Positions 50,934 through 60,707 of a stretch of 64,000 bases of DNA are shown piece after piece; position 1 is the stretch's first letter, and every line of letters begins with the position of its first letter. The stretch is from Anthopleura xanthogrammica. Taxonomy: Eukaryota; Cnidaria; Anthozoa; Actiniaria; Actiniidae. The notes below the pieces were generated by a model, which made no database searches, was not told where the DNA came from, and was given only the letters and a program-made list of their open reading frames with translations. A program made the position numbers and the translations under genes. The DNA lies in assembly GCA_964019055.1 (NCBI GenBank), contig OZ025209.1, forward strand, positions 8,609,071 to 8,673,070, read 5' to 3'.

Positions 50934-53900
50934 GTAGTGCACGGGAGTTGCTACTCACAGCACTTGGGAAACACACCAGCCCACTGGTTTCCATCTAGGC
51001 ATGTCAACTTTGTAGACCCAAAAATGAAATATCCCGGATGACAGGTCACGTGACAGGTATACACGGAACAGTTCAGTTTTGCATTCTGGATCTTTATCCC
51101 TAAGCAGTGGGATACTAAAGAAAAGGGAAAAAAAGTAAATGATCAGTGAGACGTAATAGCCATGCTGGTATATACGTATACATAAAAACTGATACAGAAG
51201 AGAAAATTCGGCTTCAGTAAGCTGTAAATGTGTTGCCTGTGTCAATAGATATATCATGGATAAGCGGGCACATGGTCATCCCGTTTTCGGTAATGGTTGA
51301 ACCTTCAAATTTGGCTCCACGTTCCATTTACAACGGAGGCGTTATTAGTAGATCAGACCGCTTCCTTCGTAAATGAGTACACTGTTCTACACATACTAGA
51401 CAACAGTCGGGTCCCATGACCATGCGTACTGAAGAGAGACATAACGAGATATGCTGACTTGCTAATCAAGTGGCAAATTATTCGGTGTACTTGAAATCTA
51501 CCCAGTTATCAGTGATGTCTTTTTCAGTATACCTTCTCGCTGTTTCAGGGCCGTATATTCCACTGTAAACCCAGTTTGACGCCTACCAGTTACGACATAC
51601 TTCAGCCATATATTTCGGCTACTGGAAGTCATTGTAAGGTATGAACGTTTTGTAGATAGAGTCTTGGAAGAACTGGTGCTTGGTAAAGCACCATCATAAG
51701 CCAGGAGAGGTTCGCGATAGTAAAGGTCACCGTAGCGATTAAGAATAACTAACTTAATGGAATAGCCACCAGGTGCTGTCAGTAGCCAATCACATCGCTT
51801 CCATCTTTTATATATATCAAGATAGCCATCGGTTCGTTGCGTGACATTTACTAACATGTTGTTAGGATCACTGTTTCCAGACCTCCGTATGTAACATTTC
51901 GTACAACATGAAGCAGCTGCAAGAATAAAGGATCAAATAGAATAATCATTGCAGAAGGTATCACCATTATCCCGCACCATTGAAAATACAATCAGATTGC
52001 AGAAAGCCGTTGTATATTCTATGACATTCCACCTTTCCATCCCATCAGGCATTACAAGGGTGTTTTGAATTCCTTGACTGAATGTCTCGATATTTTCAAT
52101 GGTGTGGAATAAAATAGCTATTAGCCGTTCCGAGGTTGAGGAAGGACTTGGGAACGAGTGTAGAAATATTAATTTAAAAAAAACATCACAGAAAAGACTG
52201 CAATAAAATTATTAACTACCATGTTTTGATCATTTGCACAAATATTCACTGATTAATTAGCAGGCTTTAAACAAATCGTGAAAATAAGAGAGAATGTATA
52301 CGTATGGTTGTCCTACCCCATATGCATTTTTGCGATTTTTAAGCTCGAACTAGTTATAATATTAGTAGGATCTCTTTTGTGTGGCGAGGATCAATTCTTA
52401 ATTAAACTGACTAGATTAATATTTGCACTATAGGCCCCGGTCCCTTCAACCTTGAAACGCTTTCCCAAGTCTCGCACCCAGAGCCCTCCAGCGCCTTCCT
52501 ATCTTCAGCGCATGGAGAGACTTTTGGGGAATCGGATTTTTTACGCATTTTGATTGGCTATCATGAAACAAAGGAAAATTACCGAAAGTAAATCGGAATG
52601 TTTAAGAAAACCCCGACAAGGAAGGCTTTTACAAGGTGTACTACAGCAATAAAGAACACTGAAAAAGTCCACCATTGACTAGACGTCATTCCCTGTCTCG
52701 TGTGGAATCTTTATCAGCTAAATCGCAAGTCTTTCTGGGTAACAGCATATTTGCATGGTCTGTTATACAGCTATTTCAAAAATTGAAACTGCATGGAGAA
52801 TTACAGGCGATCATTGAACAGCTGGGTAACTGAAATCACGATCATTTGGGATGAAGCATTATATTAAAAAATATGGAATCTGTCATTAAGGTAGCTGCCT
52901 ACTATAGGAAAAATCCATGACAACGTTTTTGAATCACAATTTCATAACACCCCAATTTAATGTTGATTTCGAATCTGGAAAGAAAACTGAGTGTCCAGCT
53001 GTCGTTTTCGAGATATTTAAGATTAAACAAAAGCGTATCAATAACGTTATTTTAAAAAACGAGGCGAAAACCAACTTTCTACGGAAAAAATTCATAAGTT
53101 ATTTTTCAGGAAACCTAAATTATACATTGTTTTACAAATACAAATCAAAAGATTTGGAAAATGTTGAGAAATTTTGTCAAAATAAATTTTTTTCCATTCG
53201 CCTTGCGCTTCACAATTTGGGTCTAAAACGAGTGCAAAAAAAAAAAAATTTACATTTTATGAATAAAACCCATGTAATTTTTTCAAAAGTTTCTTTTCTA
53301 CGTACTCAGCTCTTTCGGAAATTCGTAAAAATTATATAGAGTGCCGTGCAAAGCTCCAAACGTGTACAAAGTCGGTGGTCCCCCTTATTTATTTATTTAT
53401 TTTTTTAAAGTACTTTTTAAAAATTATATGTCATCGATGTGATCAAATCGAAATCACATATTTCACACATAATTAATTAGAATAGAACTTCAGAAGGTGC
53501 AAGTACACCCTTGTAGCAAATTAATAATTAATAATTCTTATTTTCCACGTAATTTTATTTATTGGATCATTTTCTAGAGTTCTGTTAAAAAAATGGGGAT
53601 GATCAATGTATTTTTTAGTAAACTGGTTTGTTTTGACAGCTTTCCATGTTTCCGTTGTTCGTGTGTTTTTACCGAAAAAGGACTACACCATGGCGCAATC
53701 TGACAGCTAAATGAAGTCGGTGACCCCCTTTCATTTGCTTTGCCATTCTATTTCTAGTAGATGTACTCTTTGTCAAAAGTTTTTTTTAAATCTGACGATG
53801 AGATCTTTTGCTTATGGCCGATATCCTCAAGTACTATAAACACTCATTTTACAATAATTTCCAAGTAAGTTACCTTTTTCATTTTAATAATGCTGGGGGT

Positions 53901-54738
53901 TTTTTATTGTTTGTTTTGTTATATGATTTAACTGAAGAATGACTTTCCTCTTCACTCCGTTTTGACAGTCAAAAGTAGCTGTATTTAGTAATGCTACATT
54001 TTCTTGTCTTGTTTCGAGCCAACTGTTCAAACAAACTGATGAAGTGACCAGTAATGAATCAGTACAAATGCGACTCAGCCTTCTACAGCCATCTGGAGTC
54101 TTTCTTTAATTTTGTTTTGTTTTGTTTCGTTGTTATTTTTCTCTTATTTTTCTCTTACTTTTCTCTCCTTTTTTTTTTTTTTTTTACTTTCTTTCTTTTT
54201 TCGAGAGAACGGAAGTCAAGATGTGCAAACTGTTTGGGGTCATTGGGAGTTAGAACTCGAAGTGTCAAAATGAGATGGGATTCATAATATTTTCCTGACA
54301 AAAAAGCACTGGTTAAAATGGAAACTTCCTCTTAAATCTTAAGAATCTTAAAAAAGTTAGAACAGCGATGTCTTGCTTGACTATATTATGACTGGTTTTC
54401 TGTTGATTCTGATCAAATCAGCTAATCCGTATAAAGCCACATTCTTGAATTGCATTTCTCTAATATTCATTTCTCCAATACTCGTTTTTGCTGTTATTTT
54501 ATCAATATTTTGAGCTATGGGATGGGTTTGGGATTCCCCTTGAGGACCTCGTATATTGATCCGCAATTCAACAGATATTCGTTGCCTCGGAAGCTTGGAC
54601 ATAGGCAAACACCGAATTTTTGTAAACAATAAACAAGTCAATAACATTTTACTCACTTGTTGTAGGAAGTAATCGGGTACAATGCAAAACGGCCAAAACA
54701 ACCACAGGACTGATAACATGAAACAATGACCGCGCCAT
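33427..54738 (-). CDS. Paralogue B: CUB-sushi-SRCR-LRR-GCC mosaic multi-pass receptor, complete
   Basis: Twenty exons on the minus strand: 54738-54657, 51916-51533, 51114-50959, 50414-50088, 48583-48245, 48160-48014, 46635-46309, 44997-44659, 44169-43831, 43244-43133, 42373-42296, 40869-40801, 40661-40590, 39425-39351, 37928-37857, 37285-37181, 36297-36128, 35649-35509, 35363-33846, 33689-33427. They sum to 5115 nt (1704 aa plus stop) with matching phases. Order: signal peptide (MARSLFHVISPVVVLAVLHC), CUB, sushi, SRCR, SRCR, sushi, SRCR x3, LRR N-cap, about six LRRs, two Cys-rich GCC2/GCC3-type modules, about eight membrane segments, and a tail ending DEEDV. It should be a cell-surface protein with a large extracellular recognition region. 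SRCR, CUB and LRR modules are common in innate immune and adhesion proteins; ligand and signalling are unknown. Least certain are exon 37285-37181 and the claim that one transcript spans all exons. Confidence 0.82.
33846..35363 (-). other. Membrane-domain exon of the mosaic receptor
   Basis: This single 1518-nt exon encodes residues about 1112-1617. After a Cys-rich juxtamembrane part (CFPCTRGYQC, CSVGYEGPLCAVC) come hydrophobic segments at LPWIVTQIILVIVIVVGLI, VKLLAAVLFNVVAIMAGIIY, TVFLILFISFPMTCSYIF, LISYVLVVYPVGFPLLLFYL, EIIELVRKVLLTSVILLA, TYLGVTAIISGIYAVLFAY, LTSLMATMMNMIVGMLL and AVLMIANVAVIAIMAG. The layout recalls TRP-like polytopic domains joined to GCC2/GCC3 modules in other cnidarian and protist proteins; no pore motif is identified. 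The donor is G|GTTAGT. Confidence 0.85.
35509..36297 (-). other. Two GCC2/GCC3 (ephrin-receptor-like) Cys-rich exons
   Basis: Exon 36297-36128 encodes a linker and the half-module YSSCYPCPYGTFKIEGLCVE; exon 35649-35509 encodes CKQCPVGTFVSPQSSPGVQR and DCQACPDG. The CxxCPxGTF pattern with spaced cysteines is that of the ephrin-receptor-like Cys-rich domain. The first exon enters in phase 2 and leaves in phase 1, joining the LRR cassette to the membrane domain. Confidence 0.8.
37500..37800 (+). repeat. Dispersed repeat, copy 2 (first copy at 7000-7290)
   Basis: It shares the ordered blocks GAGGTTAGGGACGGGCAATT and GCGAGCTTATAAATTCGATT with the copy in the ENOSF1 gene. It lies in the intron between the last two LRR exons. 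Confidence 0.75.
38590..39145. repeat. About 555-bp MITE with TAGCCTGCGTG ends
   Basis: ATTAGCCTGCGTGCAGCCCA near the left end is mirrored by GGGTGCAGCACACACGCAGG..CTA at the right. The interior carries the palindrome ATTGACAGATATCTGTCAAT at 38781-38810. Confidence 0.7.
39551..39715. repeat. GACCCTTTTCGAATATGGCG MITE family, copy 1
   Basis: It contains the family blocks GAGGAATGAGAATGTCCCGG-like, AGCATCCGGGACTAGAATG and CATAACATCCGGGAC. Better-preserved copies are at 57374-57556 and 60999-61206. The right end here looks truncated. Confidence 0.75.
41003..41217. repeat. Small element with CAGGGGCGTAGCCAAGG-type inverted ends
   Basis: CAGGGGCGTAGCCAAGGGGG..GCCCGGGCCCCCC pairs with GGGCCCCCCTAAGG..ATCCTGGCTACGCCATTG. 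The interior is T-rich. Related end motifs (CAGGGGCGGATCCAGG) occur at 44262 and 50508-50680. Confidence 0.7.
41318..41632. repeat. Double-hairpin MITE, copy 2
   Basis: It has the same two adjacent hairpins as 11846-12155 (TATCCCACGCCATAGAATAT; ACAATGGTTTCTCGGGGCAT and complements). It lies in an LRR intron. Confidence 0.8.
42500..43015. repeat. 70-bp tandem repeat array (about 7 units)
   Basis: TGAACATGCTGTAAGTCAGT recurs at 42541, 42611, 42681 and on, a strict 70-bp period. Each unit has the palindrome-rich core ATACCAAAACTGGTATACGA. The array sits in the intron between the LRR N-cap exon and the first LRR exon. Confidence 0.95.
43390..43432. repeat. (GATA)n microsatellite
   Basis: Short run of TAGATAGA units upstream of the LRR N-cap exon, interrupted once by TTTGATAGA. 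Confidence 0.9.
45220..45800 (-). mobile_element. 5'-truncated non-LTR retrotransposon (LINE) 3' end
   Basis: On the minus strand the frame contains FGVQYAAVRNWNDIPLEIKN then SSSLTIFKKKMKTSLLSL, the characteristic C-terminal end of CR1/L2-type reverse-transcriptase proteins. A frameshifted upstream piece (LTYKHLNNLLPM, HRYNTRS) is also present. The 3' end carries CCTTTGAA tandem units (45217-45246), as such LINEs often do. It lies in the intron between SRCR3 and SRCR4 exons. Confidence 0.75.
45838..46256. repeat. TIR element containing a nested foldback repeat
   Basis: TTAATGGAGTGGAATGATGG..TTTGGAAACCTAT at the left pairs with ATAGGTTTCCAAATCATTCC..ACTCCGTTAA at the right. Nested inside at 45868-46003 is the third GCAGCTCAATTTGGAG foldback, framed by TAGACCCCTTGCAGCACGTC and ACGTGCAAGGGGTCTA. 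Confidence 0.85.
46938..47208. repeat. Foldback element, about 60-bp arms
   Basis: GACGCATCAAGAGTTCCGCG..CATGCTCAGGGGATTAAAAA pairs with TTTTTAATCCCCTGAGCATG..GCGGAACTCTTGATGCGT. Confidence 0.85.
47288..47455. repeat. Foldback element, about 70-bp arms
   Basis: AATAAGCCAGTTCACAGTTT..AAGAATCGTTTTC pairs with GAAAACGATTCTT..ACTGTGAACTGGCTTATT; inner arms share GAATTTCTCACCTTCTT. Confidence 0.85.
47586..47752. repeat. (CAT)n trinucleotide repeat
   Basis: About 165 bp of CAT with scattered CAG substitutions. Poly-His and poly-Asp open frames across it are not genes. Confidence 0.97.
48014..50414 (-). other. SRCR1, SRCR2 and second sushi exons of the mosaic receptor
   Basis: Exon 50414-50088 (SRCR1) has GRVEVFVDGQWYKVSY, VVCRMLGIPNATAAPEGS, CAGDETSIFDC and VVCGLP. 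Exon 48583-48245 (SRCR2) has VVCRMLGIEGPHDASPL, KCLGNESSLLDCDHPG and VAACG. Exon 48160-48014 encodes a sushi/CCP domain (CGSSLKIQNGNITCTNATCH, TCHPGYFIWGS, MTCVQG, IPTC). All are phase 1-1. SRCR1 resembles SRCR3 and SRCR2 resembles SRCR4, in sequence and exon length (327 and 339 nt). Confidence 0.87.
49680..49800 (+). repeat. Possible tRNA-derived SINE
   Basis: GGGTAGCGTAGCGGTAATGT..AGTCCACTCGGGTTCCGTTCCC has A-box- and B-box-like motifs at tRNA-like spacing, followed by CTCCGGGTTC and AT-rich sequence. No second copy was found in the window. Confidence 0.35.
50855..50932. repeat. (ATT)n trinucleotide repeat
   Basis: About 78 bp of ATT just 27 bp past the donor of the first sushi exon (50959), on the intron side. 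Confidence 0.97.
50959..51916 (-). other. CUB and first sushi exons of the mosaic receptor
   Basis: Exon 51916-51533 encodes a CUB-like domain: CDWLLTAPGGYSIKLVIL, YGDLYYREPLLAYDG, SYLTMTSSSRNIWLKYV and TGFTVEYTA are the expected strands, though the usual second Cys pair is missing. Exon 51114-50959 encodes a sushi/CCP domain (HCLGIKIQNAKLNCSVYTCH, TCHPGYFIFGS, LTCLDGNQWAGVFPKC). Both are phase 1-1. Confidence 0.8.
51962..52122. repeat. Single-hairpin relative of the double-hairpin MITE
   Basis: ATTATCCCGCACCATTGAAA..ATAC and its complement near AATGGTGTGGAATAAAAT match the first hairpin of the elements at 11846 and 41318. The second hairpin is absent. Confidence 0.7.
52123..54656. other. 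First intron of the mosaic receptor, no supported gene
   Basis: This AT-rich stretch lies between the signal-peptide exon and the CUB exon. It contains long poly-T runs and a Lys/Phe-rich open frame (52917-53339, plus strand) with no domain, splice support or codon pattern suggesting a gene. Confidence 0.6.
54657..54738 (-). other. Signal-peptide exon of the mosaic receptor
   Basis: The first exon starts ATGGCGCGG and encodes MARSLFHVISPVVVLAVLHC then TRLLPTT: a basic residue, a hydrophobic core and a likely cleavage site after the core. It ends A|GTGAGTAAAA in phase 1, matching the phase-1 acceptor of the CUB exon at 51916. Confidence 0.72.
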
Positions 54739-56059
54739 TTCTAGATGCTGCAGCTCTTCTGGTTGTGCAGCCTAGATTGTCGGCGATATGGTCACATATC
54801 CCTTACACACGTTACTTGTACTGGACCTTGTTGGAAGGTACACGTCAATCAGACTTGAATGATTCAAAATATAATTTCTAACTATCGGTGCTACAGTCAT
54901 AAAGAAATACAAATAAACCTTTTCTCATAATAACATATGTTTGAAATCAAGAGAAATCGCTGTGCTACCAGATGTACTATATTAACACTCAAGTTAACGT
55001 GAGATATAATGATTGTAAGTATCGATAACACCTGCGTTTCTTTGTTGAGATTGGTGGAGAAATGATCACTGACTGCGGATGATGACGTGCTAAAATGGAT
55101 GAACAACATACAAATACAAATCTTAGCGCAGATGAAACAACATCTTTAATTTAACATCGTAACTCTTCAAGTAAACTGAAAGCTATCGGTCAATCAATGG
55201 CATTTGCTTATGGTTTGTTATCTTAAGCAAGCACACCTGTTTTCATCTTGTCACGATTTTCATCTGCAACGTACTCAGTATTTATTTAATACCTTATCTC
55301 GAATATAAACCCTTATGAAATTATATAACAGAAAACTCCATTCATTGCGCACCAAGTTTTAAACTTTTTTCAAATTATTATTTTCAATATAGACAAACAT
55401 GCAAAAAGCTGCAAAGCTGAAAACGACGGGAATCACATGAAACATCAAGATAATATAGAACATGTAAAGCGTTTTGATCCAAAATGCAGCTGACGATATT
55501 GATGAGAGGTCAGATTACGAAGACCAAATAAATCAAGCAAGTTCTACTGTAGCCTAATTAGCAATCCATGGATATCAAAAATTCAGTGGAAAGCTAGAGT
55601 CGTTCAATTTGTAACTTGTATATTGTTTTCCCGCGCTGAAGGGGGATGATTTTAGTGTTCCCCTCTGTCAAAAAAAACACTACATTAGCTACAAAGATCA
55701 CCGAACATGTTGACTTTCAAGTTCGGCAGGTTTTCAAGGTCTTGAAACTTTGATTTTCACGACATGTCATAGAAACAGATGGACTGCGTGGGTGTGTTGA
55801 ATACAACGAGTGAATATTAGAAGGAAACTTAAACCCCGTGTAAAAAAGTTTGGAACTGTACTGTTGTTTCGGATGGAACTTGTCCTTCGTCGGAGTCAAA
55901 GACGAGGAAAGACTTAATGTGCTAGTCAATTGAAATGCCCGTCCCCCGTCCCCCGACCCCAAGATCCAAATCTCATATCGGCCCACTCCACAGTGCATTC
56001 CTAGTACTATAGCCTACTTTATTATTGAGCCAATATATACTGTGAAACCAAACTAACCT

Positions 56060-56138
56060 TTGGGTTTTCATTGTTGCTATTCTGGTCATTACTTCCTGGA
56101 CTTTGTACTTTCTCTGGGGTAGGAGCATCTGGTGACCT
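56060..56138 (-). other. Possible orphan exon
   Basis: On the minus strand CTCTATAG| is followed by an open frame reading SPDAPTPEKVQSPGSNDQNS then NNENPK and the donor AAAG|GTTAGT. Composition and both splice sites look like a real exon for a disordered hydrophilic segment. No partner exon was recognised on either side, so it could be a relic or chance. Confidence 0.3.
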
Positions 56139-56404
56139 ATAGAGGAGGATATAATCAACATAATATTTTTGGTTGAGGGGGAATATCTAAATAGTATAAA
56201 AGGGGAATACACACCTAACTACAAGAACTTTGTCATATTAAAATAAAAAATAGGAATTAATTAAAAATATAGTCCCTCCATAGCCCAGGATACGGGGATG
56301 AATATGGGGAAGCGTGGGGAAGAACATTAAGACCAAAAACTATCCTCGGGATAATTAACAATGATTAGAACTACAGCCTGAATGGTCTACTCGTTAATAG
56401 CAAT

Positions 56405-56665
56405 AGGGATATATAAGTGTATATTGAATACTCAGTAGAGCATACATACTACAGATACCATTGGGATATATTAGTGTTTATTGAATACTATACCATACAC
56501 ACTACAAATACCATTGGGGTATATTAGTGTTTATTGAATACTATACCATACATACTACAGATACCATTGGGATATATTAGTGTTTATTGAATACTATAGC
56601 ATACATACTACAAATACCATTGGGATATATTAGTTTTTATTGAATACTATAGCATACATACTAGT
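56405..56665. repeat. 53-bp tandem repeat array, short copy (about 5 units)
   Basis: Same unit as the array at 31712-32522 (GATATATTAGTGTTTATTGA). It sits at the equivalent position downstream of paralogue C. Confidence 0.9.
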
Positions 56666-57373
56666 ACTGTTTAATGGCAAGCTTAGGTGAGATATTCCAT
56701 GGAGTCACGAGGAAATATTGATCCATCCAAATCTTTTTTTTAGCACATAGATAAATAAGGAGGGGAATACCGACGAATTTACGCCTAGCTTTCCTGAGAT
56801 CTTATTAGCTGTAATTTCTCTGGTATGGGTAATATGAATAGCTGTTACAATGGCAGTTTTGCTTTAGAAAATTCGAAAGGCGCAACAGTTGCAGTTTTAG
56901 AAGCTGGCTTTAGAAAAAGGCTTACTGCACAAGCAATATCACGAAAACGTGTGTTATCCGTGTTTCTATTTTTGGGGTGCATGATACGTCACCAGCCATC
57001 ATGTTTGTTGACTATATATAGAAAGCATTCTCAAAGGATTTTGAGTTACGTGGTTGCACCCCAAGAATACTGCAATACATGCTGAAAGCTAGAAATCTAG
57101 AGAAGCACATTAAACTTATATTTATTTTTATATTTGCTTCTACGAACTATTTTTGACCATTTTGCGCAAGCATTACAATGGGTGTATTACCATCGGTAGC
57201 TAGATTTTTAATCGTGAGATCAACATCGAACCATACTAGGGTAAGCTAGCATATCGCTTATCTATTCACCACTTTCCGTGCATCGGCTCACTCGTCAAAC
57301 ACAAAGCATTCAGTCCAGGTCGAGGCTGCAAAGTTCAAATTTGAATAATCCTTTGAAATTACCTTGAAGCCTC

Positions 57374-57556
57374 AATAGACACTTTTCGAGGAGTCCTAGG
57401 ATGTCCCGGATGTTATGAGTGATAATGATTGTGTTTTGAAATCCGGGGTATTCTAGTTCCGGATGCTGCTAGTAGAAATTATTGGGTTTCGACATCCGGG
57501 ACATTCTCATTCTCCTCGTTTGACATCATAGACACCATATTCGAAAAGGGTCTATT
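57374..57556. repeat. AATAGAC..GTCTATT MITE, copy 2 (3' flank of paralogue C)
   Basis: The ends are AATAGACACTTTTCGAGGAG and CATATTCGAAAAGGGTCTATT. The interior has GACATCCGGGACATTCTCAT. The matching flank of paralogue B near 33100 lacks it. Confidence 0.85.
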
Positions 57557-57786
57557 GAATGCTTTGTCTGTGACCAGTGAACCGATGTATGGAAAGTGGT
57601 GACTTTTTTGATATGAACACAGTAAACAGCCAATCGGCGCAAGCGTTATATCTAAAATATCCGTTTATAATAGAATGAATTAAATTGAATGAATTACTGT
57701 AGTTTAATGCATCCAACTCAATTTTTGTAGATGATATCTTTTATACGTTTTAGGTGGCAATATAAGATGCAACGACTCTAAGCTAC

Positions 57787-57792
57787 TTTATT
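57787..57792 (-). terminator. Putative polyadenylation signal AATAAA, paralogue C
   Basis: AATAAA on the minus strand lies about 60 nt past the stop codon, at the same place as in paralogue B. Confidence 0.5.
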
Positions 57793-57852
57793 TACAAACT
57801 AAAAGCGGTTGAATTGGAAAGTTAAAACTTTTCTTGCGAAAACCTTGTTTTC

Positions 57853-60676
57853 CTAAACATCTTCTTCGTCCTGTTGTTTTTGTTGTTGTTCTTCAAGCTC
57901 AATGGCAAGTCCCGCGGGGCTCATTTCCAGCCCTGTTTTTTCAGCCCCAATGTTCAGGTCTTGGTAGTTCTTCATGTCATTGTTGCTTTCTACACCAGAA
58001 ACGTCACTCCCTGCCTGGCTTATGGTCAGGAAGAGATACAGACAGCACGATACAGAACATTGTGGGTTCTTCCTGATGACCTGCACAGTCTGTACAAACT
58101 TCAACATATAATCGACTAAGGAACAAAACCAAAAAAGAAACAGAAAACATCAAAATTTGGAATGTTAAATTAGCTGTGACATTACTGAGAAGCCTCAGTT
58201 CGCACTCTACTAAAGGATTGTGTATAACTATTTATAAAAATGCAATTTCTGTTGTTCTACTAACCAGCCATGATGGCGATGACAGCAACATTTGCAATCA
58301 CCAGTACGGCTGTTACAAAAGCTTCATCAACTTGGGTATTAACACTTGAAGACAGACTGTCACTTGGAATCTTCAGCAGCATCCCAACGATCATATTCAT
58401 CATCGTAGCCAATAGTGACGTCAACTGCAACCAGTGTTCAAAGGTGTCTGTGATTGGCTTGTAGTAAGCAAACAGCACGGCGTATATTCCTGATATTATG
58501 GCTGTTACACCAAGGTATGTACGACTTTCAGCATTCGCCAGTAGAATGACTGATGTCAGGAGAACTTTACGCATCAGTTCGATGATCTCCCAAAACCATA
58601 CATTACTGGCGTAGTTCTCATAGACAAATTTCAACCCTTCCACGATACCATCATGCTTTGTTTGGCCTCTCTTTTCACGGAAAGTGTACTTTCCTCCGTT
58701 GTAGTAGTATTTCCAAAGCAGGTAGAAAATAAGTGACGGAAATCCAACAGGATAGACGACAAGGACATAGGAGATAAGGCTCTTGACCTTGAACTTCTTG
58801 CTTCCACATTCTACAGTATAGTCAGATTTTAGGTAGGACTTGCAGAACTTCTCGTCTGTCGAGGTGCAGACTTTCTGGCAAGTCTCGGGGAGAACCTGGA
58901 AAATATAGCTGCATGTCATGGGGAACGAGATGAATAAGATCAGGAAGACCGTGCGGTAACAACGCTGTTGAAGAAGAGACTTCCCCTTGCTGGTGATTTG
59001 TCTGATTCTGATGTGATAATATATGATTCCAGCCATTATAGCAACAACGTTGAAGAGTACTGCAGCCAGCAGTTTGACGTGAACATTAGTCTTGAGGGAG
59101 TCTGATATGCAGTGAAGTGGAGCTGCTTGCAGAAGATTCATCTGGAAAACCTCTGCATACCTGACCAGCTTGATCATGGCATCAGGCCACTGGACGTACG
59201 AGAAACTGGAGATTGTTCCTGAAGTGACTTGGTAGAATCCAATCAGGATCTTAAGTCTGGCTGTCATGATATCAGAGAGAGATCTTCCACTTGACTTGTT
59301 CTTCTTGTCTCTTATCAGCAAGGCAATCAGACCCACCACAATCACAAAAACCAGTATGATCTGGGTTACTATCCAGGGAAGGGTGGGACACTTGCGGCAT
59401 ATCGATGCGAACATGTAAAAATGTCTACTGCACACCGCACATAAGGGACCCTCGTAGCCAACAGAACATTCCGAGTCTAGACCACCTTTGCATGCCGATG
59501 CAGTAGGACATGCATAGGCTTTAGGAAGACCTTGAGTATAGTGAGTCAGACTTTTGTTATATGATTGGCTATTGACTTGTAACTCTGCAGAAAAGTTCAG
59601 GTACATGTGCTTGGTTTCTGTAGAAATCCACTTCCAGTAGAAACCAGGTAACAGGTTGATTGTCTCGTTCGTGCATTGGTATCCTCGTGTACAAGGGAAA
59701 CAGGACTCAAAGCGATGTACGCGGTAATGGTCGTCGCGACAGAAACAGGCTGTAAATAGAGCTGGGAGGTCGAGACGCGTTCCTGATAACAAAGAGGTAT
59801 GAAAAGTTTAAGTTACATGAAATTCTTATTTTTTTACAATCAAGTTAAAATTTGTAGTTGGTCGTATCGCAGGTCAAATATTTGATATTTGTTACACCTA
59901 CCGCCTGGGCATAACTGACAGTCATGTTTTTGTACTCCTGGTGAACTTTGTGGACTGACAAAAGTTCCTAGTGGGCACTGTTTACACCCCAAACCATGAG
60001 AAAGGATCTTGTATTGTGCCTGTTCATCTTGATAGAATCCACCTGGTTTTCAGAATGAAAATATTGAATCTTACGTTTAGATGTTATTTATATATGTTCA
60101 TAACAGACAAGGCTCTATTTTCTACATGACGTATGGTACATCGTATTGTACTGCCTTCGCGTAGAGGCTACTAAGAGAAAATCGTTCAGGTCTTTTTTTG
60201 TTTACTTCTTTGTTTGTTTGTTTGTTTGTTTGTTTGTTTGTTTGTTTGTTTGTTTGTTTGTTTGTTTGTTTGTTTGTTTGTTTGTTTGTTTGTTTGTTTG
60301 TTTGTTTTTGCTCCTTGTTGTCAGTGCTTTCTTTTTCTTAATTAAAAAATTATGTAATGGGGAATGTCCTAAAATAAACTTTATTGATTTTTGAGAATTT
60401 CTCATTATAGAATTTTTTCTTTTTCGGTCCAATCAAAGATTGGATCATGAACGTCAAATCTGCCAATTTTAAACGATTTTTAGCGCGCGGTTTTTGTGTT
60501 ATGATTTAAATGAAAAACTTTGCACACATTTGAAGTGTTCTATTGTTGTCATAGCGTGCTTGCGTGCATGCTTTATTGCTTGCGTGCGTTCATGCTTTAT
60601 TGCTTGCGTGCGTGTGTGCGTGCGTGCTTGCTTGCGTGCTTGCTTTATTGCTTGCGTGCGTGCGTGCGTGCGTGTG

Positions 60677-60707
<31 letters not shown>

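Larger units (their letters stand above)
54739..57852. other. Region between paralogues B and C
   Basis: It should contain the promoter of B and the 3' flank of C. Present are a possible orphan exon (56138-56060), a short 53-bp-repeat array (56405-56665), about 900 bp homologous to 32520-33426, and one MITE (57374-57556). No other coding sequence is supported. Confidence 0.6.

Noticed and set aside
52917..53339. 140-aa plus-strand open frame in the first intron of the mosaic receptor
   Set aside because: Lys/Phe-rich with no recognisable domain, homology or splice context; likely chance in AT-rich DNA.
56825..57085. 86-aa plus-strand frame (GSFALENSKGATVAVLEAGF)
   Set aside because: The homologous flank near 32700 is interrupted, so it is not a conserved coding sequence.
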